Source: an uncultured Anaerolineae bacterium (GTDB lineage: Bacteria > Chloroflexota > Anaerolineae > Anaerolineales > Villigracilaceae). Taken from it: a DNA stretch of 33,652 nt. Below are positions 16,744 through 25,387 of the stretch, piece after piece. The notes below the pieces were generated by a model that saw only the letters and a list, made by a program, of their open reading frames with translations, made no database searches and was not told the origin of the DNA. Every line of letters starts with the position of its first letter. Position 1 is the stretch's first letter. Location of the stretch: contig CAILYI010000075.1 in NCBI GenBank assembly GCA_903838415.1, positions 1-33,652 on the forward strand, in the 5' to 3' direction. The position numbers and the translations under genes were made by a program.

Positions 16744-16787
16744 TTGTAGGTGGTGAGCTAAGTTGTATAATTTAAAAGCTTATACAA
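16744..16787 (+). promoter_or_regulatory. Promoter with overlapping inverted-repeat operator
   Basis: TTGTAG (16744-16749), a 16-base spacer and TATAAT (16766-16771) form a promoter about 115 bases before the ATPase gene. The -10 box lies inside a perfect inverted repeat, TTGTATAA (16763-16770) and TTATACAA (16780-16787), with a nine-base gap that covers the predicted start site. This is the classic placement for a repressor operator. The rest of the 378-base gap (16511-16888) shows no gene. Confidence 0.55.
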
Positions 16788-16888
16788 GAACCTATTCTGG
16801 TTTTTGGCTTGTGAAGTACATTGCGTGGTGATCAGTCGCTACTATGAAAATAATGTGGGCTCTTTGTGAAGAATGTCGGGAGGTATAG

Positions 16889-18403
16889 ATGTTGATTCAA
16901 GAAGGTTTGTTCCCCTTTGTTAATCGCCAAAACGAATTAAGCGAGATATTGGACAATTCTGCGCCACCTTATTATTTGATTGCTGCTCCTTCTGGATATG
17001 GGAAAACCAGATTCGTGAAGGCGCTCAAAGAGAAATTCGAAAAGCAAGACTACATCTGTGGATACGTCAGCTTCAAGGAAGCTAAAACGTACCTCGATGT
17101 ACTTCAGGCTCTGGCAAAGGATTTATTTGGGGATACTCTGCTCATCGATGAAGACGCCTTCGTTCAGCCTTTGCCTGGCAAGCCGATGGCAGCGGGAATC
17201 AAACTTGAGCTTGATCAGAACCAGGCAGATTCCTGGGGATATCGCTTCCAGGATGCGCTCAGGAGACTGGGGAAATTCGAACTGCCAGAAAGTGAAACTG
17301 ATAATGGAAGAAAAGCTGGAATTGCCCTGATGTTTGATGATGTCGACAACGGCTCCCTCCCGCTGCCCCAGGTGGAAATTTTATTGAAGTATTTTATTCC
17401 TTCGTTGCAGAGAAATCTGGCGGTGCTCAAGTTTTTTACGAACAAGGGTAGATTTCGGGTTATTGTTGCCGGGCGGTATATTTCTACTAAGGCGGAGGTC
17501 AAACGTTCTCTTACCTTTGCAACTATGACGTTGAAACCCTTTACTTTGAACGTGATTACACAGGCAGTCCAAAATGTGTTGCCCGAGGTGAATTCACAAG
17601 AGCAGGAGCAAATTTCTGCACATCTCATGTACCTGACCGGTGGACACCCGGAGTGTATTAAAAAAGTGCTTGATTTTTATCGTACGGATGGAGGGGGAAA
17701 CGCGGAAGAATTTATTCGATTTAAATCTGATGAAATTTGGAATAACATTGTATTGGCAGAAGTTGAAGAAATTCGGGCAGGAATTCCGAAACGGTTGTTG
17801 AAAACCTTCGAATACCTGAGTATATATCGGGTGTTCAATGTGTCAATCCTAAATAACTTGCTCGAAAATAATAAGATCAAATATAAAAAGGGTGGTGATG
17901 TCCACGGGTTAGGAGATGAGCTAACTGGCACTCATCTGTATTCACGGAAAAAAAGAATAATCAAGGATGCTATCACGCGCAGGCTAATATTATTAAACGT
18001 TTTCCATAATTCAACGCCCGTGGCTTTCAAGGCTCGGTCTGAAACCGCTTTTGAGATATATAAAAAACTATTGCAAGACCCCAAAGTTTCCACAGGCCGG
18101 GAATTATGGGCCGTGGAATGCCTGTACCAGGCCCTCCAAATGGACGTTTTCGAAATTAATACACTGGAAAAGCGCCACCAAAAGGCCCAGGAGTTTATGA
18201 ATGAGGTTGTGCGTGAGGTGCGAAATTTATATTTGAGTAATATCCAAGACGATGAGCCTGATCTGATCGAGGATGAAATCGGCGTTTTATTGGAAGTGTT
18301 GAACGAAGATTGGGAATTCGAGTTCGTTCTGAACTATTTTTTGAGGGATAAATTGTATTCCGATGCGCCATATCAACAGTTGATTAAATTGCTCAAAGGG
18401 TAG
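16889..18403 (+). CDS. AAA/STAND-like ATPase, first gene of the operon
   Basis: 504 residues. It opens like a STAND sensor ATPase: FVNRQNEL (10-17) precedes Walker A APSGYGKTR (33-41). Walker B is IALMFDDVD (145-153), an arginine-containing sensor strand reads RFRVIVAGR, and GGHPECI matches the 'GG.P..' position of this class. The remaining 270 residues are helical and charged, with no recognised repeat or effector. GGGAGG precedes the ATG. It ends nine bases before the large STAND gene, so the two are translated as a unit. The two ATPases resemble each other in layout but not closely in sequence. No catalytic effector is visible, so it may be a partner or adaptor for the next protein. It looks more AT-rich than the sugar locus, suggesting separate origin. 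Confidence 0.75.
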   Translation: MLIQEGLFPFVNRQNELSEILDNSAPPYYLIAAPSGYGKTRFVKALKEKFEKQDYICGYVSFKEAKTYLDVLQALAKDLFGDTLLIDEDAFVQPLPGKPMAAGIKLELDQNQADSWGYRFQDALRRLGKFELPESETDNGRKAGIALMFDDVDNGSLPLPQVEILLKYFIPSLQRNLAVLKFFTNKGRFRVIVAGRYISTKAEVKRSLTFATMTLKPFTLNVITQAVQNVLPEVNSQEQEQISAHLMYLTGGHPECIKKVLDFYRTDGGGNAEEFIRFKSDEIWNNIVLAEVEEIRAGIPKRLLKTFEYLSIYRVFNVSILNNLLENNKIKYKKGGDVHGLGDELTGTHLYSRKKRIIKDAITRRLILLNVFHNSTPVAFKARSETAFEIYKKLLQDPKVSTGRELWAVECLYQALQMDVFEINTLEKRHQKAQEFMNEVVREVRNLYLSNIQDDEPDLIEDEIGVLLEVLNEDWEFEFVLNYFLRDKLYSDAPYQQLIKLLKG

Positions 18404-18412
18404 GAGGGCTAA

Positions 18413-21400
18413 ATGGTTCAGTTTATCGATCATGAGAGCGAACTGGAAGAAATCTTATCCCATATCAATGATTGGGGGACGCGCCAGGCGATCTTTGTGC
18501 AGGGACAAGGTGGGGTGGGCAAGACGCGCTTGATGCAGGAAATTCAGCATCGAATGTCTGATGTATTCGTGCCAATGTCAGAATATCAATATAATCTTCG
18601 TCCTATCAAAATAATGGTTGCAATGCTATATGCAGATACTGTGTGGGGACGGCAATACTGGCAGGGGTGTCAAGCCATGGCCAAAGGGCTCGGTATAGAA
18701 ATTTTTCTAATAGATGGAGAAAACAGCCCAGACTCCTTAGCGGAAAGGATGGAAGAACATTTAGGTGAAAAGCCTGATGCCATTATTCTCGACCGTGGCA
18801 TAGGTGAAAAAGTTCAGGCAGTTGTAAATAAGGCCATCAACCAAAAAATTAGAATTGTCACAAGTGCGTCCAATGTAAAAAATGATGAATTGGTTTATGT
18901 AGAACAAAACGAAAAAGAATTGGCGAAAACATCCTTTGAACAATTATTGGCAGACATTGGCTCATCTGGAAAAGTTGTCACCTGTTGTCATCCTGGTTTA
19001 GCGGTGCTTGACGAACGACTTCAAGTAGTTCGAGAAATGTTGCTCAAAGCTCCAAATGTTTCCACCCAGTGGGTTTCTTACCGTAAACCAGGTATTCCAG
19101 AGGGGAAATTTGCAGAAAATGAAATAGCAATTGAAGTGAAAAAGGTAATCAAAGAGACGCCAGATATTAAAGCGATATGGGCTTCAACCGCTGGCTATGG
19201 ATTGGGTGCCCTGCAGGCGTTGAAAGAGCTCCGAAGAAATGATATTTTGCTATACTCGATAGATTTTTCACAAGAAATATTGGAGAAAATGCTGGAGCCA
19301 GACAGTCCCTGGATACATGTTGTCGCGTCTAATCCTGCAGAGGTTGGGCGAATTATGGTGCGGATCGCTTTTCGAATAATTCATGGCGAGAAAACCAAGA
19401 CGTTTTACAATCTGCCCAAAGTTGGTATCCACCAGAAATTGTTGCGGTCATTATCATCAGATGGGATTCTTGAGCTTGCAAATATCGCTCCATGGGGGAG
19501 ATCATCCTATGTTGGTTGGACGCCAGCGTTGTACAGGTTGGTTGTCGGAAAGGGCAATCATACCGATATCCCGCCATGGCATAGTAATTTATTAAAGGAA
19601 AATAAAGCCAAACAGGGAGAGATCTGGCTGATTCTGAACATGCTGGATATGGACGACATTCGCATTCAATCTCCTCATGATTTATCCTTACGAATCATAG
19701 AGCAAATTGGGGCTGAACATTTTCAGGAGTATTTTGGTGCGATTAAGAAAGTACATTCGTTAAGCCCTGCGGTCGTTGAAAAAAGTGAACAGTTCAGGAG
19801 CGAAGCTGAAGATATCTTTATCGACACTCTGAATAATTTCTCTCTCAACCATAGAACTGTTATTTTTTGCGACACGACCGATGCGATCAAAACGTACTAT
19901 GGAGAGCAAGCCCTTACGTATTTGATTGAAATTGCAGCGAGAATCGATAACTGCGTACTTGTTGTTTCCGGACGAGATGCCGATAAATATGCAGAGAAGT
20001 TGGTCAATAGCACGGAAGTGAACCTGCATGTTATAAATTTGGATATTTTGAAAGAAGAAGATAGTCGTGAATATTTTATAAAGAAGCAGCAAGCGCTGAA
20101 CCTTACGTTAAATCTGGATGATAGCTCGGTAGAAGAGTTATTATTGCTATCCAATGGCCTGCCCATCTTGATAGATCTTGCTGTTGAGTGGTTTTCTCAA
20201 TTCATGCCGCAAAACTGGAGAAGTAATCTCCCGGTAAATGATTTGCGCGCACTGCCGCAAGATAAACTGAAGCAAAAGAGACATGATTTCGAAGAAAAAT
20301 TGGTGTCAAACATCATAGAATTGCGGGACCCTCTCAATCACCTGATTCTTGCCTTGGCAAGAATTTACCCGATGGACGAAGAACTCGCTGCGGCATTGAT
20401 TAAAATTAAGGTCGCGAAGGTAAAGCCCCTGATAGCAGATGCCAAGAAATTGGCATTTGTAAAAACGCTTCCGGATGGTAGCATCAAATTGCATGATTAT
20501 ATGCAGGAGATGGTTAAAGAGCATGTGTGGCCCATTTTTGAAGATGAAGGAAGGGATAAAAGTGACAGTAAGCGGGCGGCTGAATATTTTGATAAGAAAT
20601 ACCAGAAACTGAAACAGAAAATCGAAAACGGTCTGGCCGATTCATTGGAGCAAGAGAGTTTGCTGGTTGAATTCTGGCAAGCTGGCGCCAACCTGGTTTA
20701 CCATACTTTGGTTGTCAACCCTAAAGAAGGAAGCGAGTTATTCCACCGGTTGTTTCAGGAAGCCGGTCAAAAATATTGGTATAGCGCTCGTCGTTTTCTA
20801 GTTGAAACTATCAAGCCATATTTTGATGCTGGGAAGTTGGTGGGTTCCGAAAAAGTATTATTTGGGCTCGACTTTATCGAATTTCTTATTTATAGCGGAC
20901 AGTATGAAAGAGGTCGGGATGTTGGCATGGAATTGCTCAAGGATGGCGAATATTCCTCTGAGCAATATACAACCATCTTGACACGTGTTGCCAATTGTAA
21001 TTTGCGATTGGGTTTCGCTGCGGATAGCGCGCAAGAATACCAAATGGCGATAGATTATTGCCAGGAGCGAGAAGAATTCCATAACCTTCTTCCGAAGCTG
21101 AATAATTTCCTGGGACAGGTTTATCGCCAAATGGGACAGGTTTCCACAGCACTTGAGTATTATGACAAAGGATTGAAGCTTACCAAAGATCGTAGAACCC
21201 GAGCCAGCTTATACAATAACATTGGCTATGTTTATGCGTTACAGGGTGAATATGAAGCTGCGCTTGCGCAATGTGAAAATGGGTTGGCGATTCGAGAAGA
21301 TCTTGGGGATAAGCGCGAACTGGCTATGAGCTATACAACGCGAGGAATTATTTATCGCGACATGGGGAATTACGCTGTTGCTCTTGCGAATTACAATCTT

Positions 21401-22135
21401 GCCCTGAGTATCTTTGAGCCAGAAGACGATGTTCTCTGGTTGGCACGCCTTTACACGTATCGTGGAGCTTTATATCGGTTGATGGGCAAATATAGTGCCG
21501 CCCACAGCGATTTGGGGCAGAGTATCAAATATCGGCTTCCTTCTGAGTTGACTTTTGCCTATCATGTACTTGGCTGCGTTTTTTGGGATCAGAGACAATA
21601 TCCCGCTGCTTTAAATTACGTGGAAGAAAGTTACCGTCACGCTCTCGAATTGGGCGATACCCCAATGTTGGTCAACAACATCGTTGTGGATGCTGAAATT
21701 TATCATGAACAATGGATAGCTGAAAGCCGACATAACAGCGATGCGCCCGCAAGGATTTCTCAGAAAGCGACCGCATTGAATGAGCTTGTTGGGAACGGTT
21801 TTCCTCACCATACCGGGCGGATGTTGAAAGTTTTAGCTGATTTAAGTTATGAACAAGGTGATTATGAACGATCCCTTCTCCTTTATGCTCAGGCTTTTAC
21901 TAACTTGAGCGGCCGAGCGGCAGGATATGGGCGCCGAACCTTCCAGGATGAAAGGAAAGAACTGGAACAGCGCATTGTGGAGGACCTGGCCGTAAAAAAT
22001 CTAAAACTTGCTGAAAATTGGGTAGATTATCTGCGGGACTATTTCGAGAAAACGAATATTTCTCAGCGTCAAAAAATTATTTTGACCAGCTTCTGTGATC
22101 GTTGTAGTGATTTGTTAAGTAAACCAGGCAGCTAA
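18413..22135 (+). CDS. STAND NTPase with inserted periplasmic-binding-like domain and C-terminal TPRs
   Basis: 1240 residues. Walker A is GQGGVGKTR (31-39). Residues 62-385 form a complete type I periplasmic-binding-protein domain of the RbsB kind: IKIMVAMLYADTVWGRQYWQG, KPDAIILDRG, GKVVTCCHPG, DIKAIWASTAGYGLGALQAL and a closing return near FYNLPKVGIH. The NTPase then resumes with GEIWLILNMLDMDD, the usual segment after Walker A. It continues through Walker B RTVIFCDTTDA (481-491), the CVLVVSGRD strand (514-522) and NGLPILIDLA (581-590), the STAND 'GxP' motif. Helical-lid sequence leads to TPR repeats (about 850-1170), for example NNIGYVYALQGEYEAALAQ. No signal peptide is present, so the ligand domain is cytoplasmic. 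Likely a switch that senses a small molecule; downstream action unknown. Confidence 0.85.
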   Translation: MVQFIDHESELEEILSHINDWGTRQAIFVQGQGGVGKTRLMQEIQHRMSDVFVPMSEYQYNLRPIKIMVAMLYADTVWGRQYWQGCQAMAKGLGIEIFLIDGENSPDSLAERMEEHLGEKPDAIILDRGIGEKVQAVVNKAINQKIRIVTSASNVKNDELVYVEQNEKELAKTSFEQLLADIGSSGKVVTCCHPGLAVLDERLQVVREMLLKAPNVSTQWVSYRKPGIPEGKFAENEIAIEVKKVIKETPDIKAIWASTAGYGLGALQALKELRRNDILLYSIDFSQEILEKMLEPDSPWIHVVASNPAEVGRIMVRIAFRIIHGEKTKTFYNLPKVGIHQKLLRSLSSDGILELANIAPWGRSSYVGWTPALYRLVVGKGNHTDIPPWHSNLLKENKAKQGEIWLILNMLDMDDIRIQSPHDLSLRIIEQIGAEHFQEYFGAIKKVHSLSPAVVEKSEQFRSEAEDIFIDTLNNFSLNHRTVIFCDTTDAIKTYYGEQALTYLIEIAARIDNCVLVVSGRDADKYAEKLVNSTEVNLHVINLDILKEEDSREYFIKKQQALNLTLNLDDSSVEELLLLSNGLPILIDLAVEWFSQFMPQNWRSNLPVNDLRALPQDKLKQKRHDFEEKLVSNIIELRDPLNHLILALARIYPMDEELAAALIKIKVAKVKPLIADAKKLAFVKTLPDGSIKLHDYMQEMVKEHVWPIFEDEGRDKSDSKRAAEYFDKKYQKLKQKIENGLADSLEQESLLVEFWQAGANLVYHTLVVNPKEGSELFHRLFQEAGQKYWYSARRFLVETIKPYFDAGKLVGSEKVLFGLDFIEFLIYSGQYERGRDVGMELLKDGEYSSEQYTTILTRVANCNLRLGFAADSAQEYQMAIDYCQEREEFHNLLPKLNNFLGQVYRQMGQVSTALEYYDKGLKLTKDRRTRASLYNNIGYVYALQGEYEAALAQCENGLAIREDLGDKRELAMSYTTRGIIYRDMGNYAVALANYNLALSIFEPEDDVLWLARLYTYRGALYRLMGKYSAAHSDLGQSIKYRLPSELTFAYHVLGCVFWDQRQYPAALNYVEESYRHALELGDTPMLVNNIVVDAEIYHEQWIAESRHNSDAPARISQKATALNELVGNGFPHHTGRMLKVLADLSYEQGDYERSLLLYAQAFTNLSGRAAGYGRRTFQDERKELEQRIVEDLAVKNLKLAENWVDYLRDYFEKTNISQRQKIILTSFCDRCSDLLSKPGS

Positions 22136-22137
22136 AT

Positions 22138-23583
22138 ATGCAAAACCACCAGATACCTCGTTTGTGGTTTGATCGGAATTTTGCAATGAGTGCATTGAAT
22201 GATTGCACAGTCGATTGCGATTGTGATTGCGCTTGCCCAGCCCCAACTTTTTGGGCGAGCCGGCCTGTCCTTGTGGACGACAGAATCTATCAACAAGCTG
22301 CTTTCCAAGCGCAGGCCGTTGGGGATGGATTGTTTGGGTTGATGGGCGCTGATTGTTATTATGTAGTAGCAAACCAGTCGGTCTTGGATTTCCTGGATGA
22401 TTTCAAGAATCCGCTTTCTGCTGTCAGTGTAGTAAATACTTATCAAAATTCCTGGGGCAAGGATCGAGTCGCAACATTATTCCAAGATTTGACCTGTTTA
22501 GGGTATTTGCGGCCTCTGGAAAAGGCTTCAAATGAAAATTATCCTGCCAGACAGCTTACGGCCTGGATACAAGTAACAGATCGCTGCAATCTTCATTGCC
22601 AGTATTGTTATATCCAAAAACGTAATCAGAACTTGGATGTTTCCGTTGGCAAAGAAATCATTGATTCCCTTTTGCGTTCTGCTCGTGCACATGGTATCGA
22701 ACGCTTAAAGCTCAAGTATGCTGGAGGCGAACCATTATTGAATTTCCCTACTTTGAGAGCTGTGCACCAATATGCTTTGCAAGAAAGTGACAGGCAAGGT
22801 ATCCTCGTTGAAGGAATTGTTCTCAGTAATGGCACAAAGATTTCAACCACCGTATTACAACAATTACAGGCATTGAACCTGCATCTCATGATTTCGCTTG
22901 ACACCCTTGCGCAATCTGCCGATGTGCGCGGCGCAAGTTACCAGGCACAGCGGGCGATTGAATTAGCCATCCAAAATAACCTGATTCCAACCGTGTCGGT
23001 AACGATTAGCCAGGCAACTTTGAAAACTTTACCGTTCTTGATGGAATGGTTGGTCGATCGCAATATTCGAATTAGCCTGAACTTTTACCGTCCCCATGCG
23101 GCAATGCATCAGCCGGACGAACTTACCTTGATCCCGAATGAACTCATTGATGCAATGCTGGCCGCTTATAATGTGATTGCGTTACATCAGCCTCGGCAAA
23201 GCTGGCTTAATGGTTTGCTGGATCGGGTAAACTTGACGGGGGCGCGAAATGTACCCTGTGGTGTGGGGCAGGATTACCTGGTTTTTGATACAGATGGGAA
23301 TGCCAGCAAATGTCATATGTTAATGTCTGAAAAAGTAACGAACTGTCGTGTTCCTGACGTGTTAGCAATTGTACAGTCGGATAAGTTAGGAATCCAAAAT
23401 CCACCGGTCATTCAGAAAACAGACTGCAAAGATTGTCGCTGGTCCATGTGGTGCGGCGGATGTTGCCCAACCCTTGCTCGAGGAACCGGCGGAAAATCTC
23501 CTTTCTGCAGCGTTTATCAAGCCTTGTTTCCCCGTTTGATCGAATTGGAAGCTACTCGTTTGGTCGGGCAAGAAATATATTAG
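22138..23583 (+). CDS. Radical SAM/SPASM protein with Cys-rich N-terminus
   Basis: 481 residues. The radical SAM cluster motif is CNLHCQYC (C150, C154, C157), followed by YAGGEPLL and the usual half-barrel. The C-terminal SPASM domain has a Cys in NVPCG, DTDGNASKCHM, then DCKDCRWSMWCGGCCP and a final FC, enough to bind auxiliary 4Fe-4S clusters. Residues 70-127 (VANQSVLDFLDDF, VATLFQDLTCLGYL) resemble the winged-helix RRE/PqqD-like element that binds peptide substrates. The first 35 residues contain a cluster of cysteines, DCTVDCDCDCACP (C23-C33). Such enzymes usually modify ribosomal peptides or enzymes. The ATG is two bases after the STAND stop, so it is co-translated with it. No separate precursor peptide gene was seen. 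Confidence 0.88.
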   Translation: MQNHQIPRLWFDRNFAMSALNDCTVDCDCDCACPAPTFWASRPVLVDDRIYQQAAFQAQAVGDGLFGLMGADCYYVVANQSVLDFLDDFKNPLSAVSVVNTYQNSWGKDRVATLFQDLTCLGYLRPLEKASNENYPARQLTAWIQVTDRCNLHCQYCYIQKRNQNLDVSVGKEIIDSLLRSARAHGIERLKLKYAGGEPLLNFPTLRAVHQYALQESDRQGILVEGIVLSNGTKISTTVLQQLQALNLHLMISLDTLAQSADVRGASYQAQRAIELAIQNNLIPTVSVTISQATLKTLPFLMEWLVDRNIRISLNFYRPHAAMHQPDELTLIPNELIDAMLAAYNVIALHQPRQSWLNGLLDRVNLTGARNVPCGVGQDYLVFDTDGNASKCHMLMSEKVTNCRVPDVLAIVQSDKLGIQNPPVIQKTDCKDCRWSMWCGGCCPTLARGTGGKSPFCSVYQALFPRLIELEATRLVGQEIY

Positions 23584-23625
23584 TACCATTTGCCACGTCT
23601 GATCCGTATGAAAAGGTAATCACTG

Positions 23626-23952
23626 TCAACCGGGTCTGTGCTGTCCCCAACTGCCTTCCAAGCCTCGTCGCATCAGGTCTGGAAATTCGAAAATATTCCC
23701 ATTTCGGATGTGAACCATTTTTGCTCCGTTATTACGTTTCATATAAGCATTCTGCTGTTCATGTTGCATTAGTGAAGCGGCAAACGACTCAAATAACTTT
23801 TGCCATTTGTCAGCGTTTGCAGGTCGACCATCGTCAGCACAAACAGATGCAATGGGTGGGTCTGGTGTGCGGAATTCCGGGCGTCCACCTGGAGCAGCCG
23901 TAGACGTCAGGTTTTTGTAAGAATTAATGGCCCTATCAGCGCTTGTGAACAA
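23626..23952 (-). CDS. Hypothetical protein, 108 aa
   Basis: An open frame from a TTG at 23952 that overlaps the end of the preceding minus-strand gene by 17 bases. The sequence has an N-terminal Pro-rich part and a more convincing helix (DKWQKLFESFAASLMQHEQQ) followed by KMVHIRNGNIFEFPDLM. It converges with the radical SAM gene, leaving 42 bases between stops. No family is recognised and the TTG start has a poor ribosome site, so it may be real only from an internal start such as the MQHEQQNAYMK methionine, or not at all. Confidence 0.35.
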   Translation of the reverse strand: MFTSADRAINSYKNLTSTAAPGGRPEFRTPDPPIASVCADDGRPANADKWQKLFESFAASLMQHEQQNAYMKRNNGAKMVHIRNGNIFEFPDLMRRGLEGSWGQHRPG

Positions 23953-24388
23953 CTGACGGCTTCGGAATCGGTAATGTCATCGGTGTTTCTGGCCAGTTGG
24001 TGGGGACGAAGTCAGCTTTTCCAGAGGTCATCCGGGCAAAGTTGCCTTCCGCGACCTTGCGCACATCACTGGGGCCATGACACTCGATATCGATTTCACC
24101 GTCTGAGACCAATACCGTGACCGCTTCTGCACTGATCAAATTTGCGCGCATGTTCACCTGGATACTTTCAATACCCAAAAGCCGGGCAGCCTCGGCGTAG
24201 GCGAATACCTTGATGGCGGAGCGTGCCAGCGCGTAGGCAGGGTGTGATTGCATGCCAGCATTTATCCGGAAGGTTGCGAGTGGAACTCCCGGAGTGCTTA
24301 CTCCGCAAAGCAGCCCGACTTGAGTACTCGCTATCATGATTGTGCCGTCGAGGTGCGCGGCGGCGAAGGCATTATAGGTGGATGTCAT
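23936..24388 (-). CDS. Small protein, possible OB-fold/SSB-like
   Basis: 150 residues. The pattern DGTIMIASTQVG, a VPLATFRIN strand, then IKVFAYAEAARLLG and a further strand pair (VTVLVSDGEIDIEC) resembles the five-stranded layout of single-strand DNA-binding proteins ('F.~.AE..~..L'). Typical SSB residues are not all present and the acidic C-terminal tip is missing. It is the intact homologue of the frameshifted gene at 1115-1545 that follows a dnaB fragment, which supports a replication or DNA-binding role by context. AAGAAGA precedes the ATG. It is second in a minus-strand operon behind a 115-residue gene, 42 bases apart. Function remains inferred. Confidence 0.6.
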   Translation of the reverse strand: MTSTYNAFAAAHLDGTIMIASTQVGLLCGVSTPGVPLATFRINAGMQSHPAYALARSAIKVFAYAEAARLLGIESIQVNMRANLISAEAVTVLVSDGEIDIECHGPSDVRKVAEGNFARMTSGKADFVPTNWPETPMTLPIPKPSVVHKR

Positions 24389-24430
24389 GTTTGATCTTCT
24401 TTTCGTGAATGGATAGGGGTTGTTTGGAAT

Positions 24431-24778
24431 TTAGAAACTCGATCGTTGTTTATCTCGATCTCGAAGACACAGCCGATTGAGGCACTGCGAGGAAAGAAGC
24501 GTGGAGTTCGCGAGTTCGTTGCAGGCAATCCCTTGAAGGCGAGCGGGATTAGGGGCCAGCACGCGCGAGTTGCATACCAGGCTGCTGTTTGTGAGAGTCT
24601 GCCCAAGGCGGGCGCAGGTCAGGTAGCCGATCAGTTCAATCCTGTGCATTGGCAGGCAGCCCTTTGCGAGCCGACGCGTACTCAGGCTGAGATTTCCATG
24701 CCCGGGTAGTTTGCAATGCGGCAGACTTGCACTTGCGCTGACCGGTTTGAACTTGCAGAGTGGTTTGGTCCTGGACAT
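24431..24778 (-). CDS. Hypothetical protein, 115 aa, first gene of minus-strand operon
   Basis: The ATG at 24778 is preceded by GGAG nine bases upstream; the open frame runs further up, through the terminator, which cannot be coding. The product is basic and contains scattered Cys and His (KPLCKF, HCKLPGH, KGCLPMHR, LTCARL), which could bind a metal. There is no membrane segment and no recognised family. It lies 52 bases after a strong intrinsic terminator and about 125 bases after a promoter on the same strand, so its expression may depend on readthrough. Confidence 0.4.
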   Translation of the reverse strand: MSRTKPLCKFKPVSASASLPHCKLPGHGNLSLSTRRLAKGCLPMHRIELIGYLTCARLGQTLTNSSLVCNSRVLAPNPARLQGIACNELANSTLLSSQCLNRLCLRDRDKQRSSF

Positions 24779-24829
24779 GAGCTGATTCTCCGGATGGTGC
24801 GCAAAGATATTGACGAAAGACCTTGTGCG

Positions 24830-24867
24830 GGAAAATAAAAAGGGCGCTCCCAATTGGGAGCGCCCTT
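24830..24867 (-). terminator. Strong intrinsic terminator (minus strand)
   Basis: A perfect 28-base palindrome at 24840-24867: arm AAGGGCGCTCCC, AATT centre, arm GGGAGCGCCCTT. Read on the minus strand it is followed by TTTATTTTC, giving a good U-tract. On the plus strand it is followed by AAATATAATA, so it is directional. Confidence 0.8.
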
Positions 24868-24909
24868 AAATATAATACGCGCAGGTCCGGCTAAGATTTC
24901 ACAAGTCGT

Positions 24910-24939
24910 ATTTTACGATGTAGCTGGAGTTCTTGTCAA
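24910..24939 (-). promoter_or_regulatory. Sigma70-type promoter (minus strand)
   Basis: On the minus strand TTGACA (24934-24939) and TAAAAT (24910-24915) are separated by 18 bases. Transcription should begin near 24903, only about 36 bases before the terminator stem. The transcript would therefore be either a 70-75 nt RNA or an attenuated leader for the genes below 24778. Confidence 0.6.
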
Positions 24940-25387
24940 GCAAATTGAATTGCAAATAAGCAAGGTTTTGGGTAGCGCAGATTTTCCCAGGTATACCGTC
25001 GGGTGGCAGAATTACTGATATGGTTCTTCATCCGATATTGTCAGCGCATCTTCTTGAAAGCAGTTCAGATTGTTGTTGTCAGCAAAACAGGCGTAAAATC
25101 ATATCCGTAGTACGATTGTTCTAATATAGCTTTGTGCTTGAGACGGATGAAATTGGACATGGTTGTGACGAAATATCCCAGGTGAGCCAATTCAAGCAGA
25201 TGTCATTTGGATGCGCTTCATCAGCCGCAAAGCAGCTTTCAGAACGGTAAGGTACATTTATCCCAAGAAAGGCGTAGAATATCCGCCGCCGGGCGGACTT
25301 GCAAACTGCCATCCAATATCCAGGCCTGACTGGCTGGCAGGAAACCCGGACACAGGCCAATCAAACCTAATTCAACTGGAGAACCTG
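24940..25387. other. Intergenic, no gene recognised
   Basis: About 450 bases between the minus-strand promoter and the small lipoprotein gene. Open frames here have no start signal or recognisable motif. The plus-strand promoter of the lipoprotein gene is presumably within it, but no convincing -35/-10 pair was found. Confidence 0.4.

Noticed and set aside
23433..23903. Plus-strand frame of 156 codons after the radical SAM gene
   Set aside because: It begins inside the radical SAM SPASM region in another frame and has no domain; the minus strand offers better candidates.
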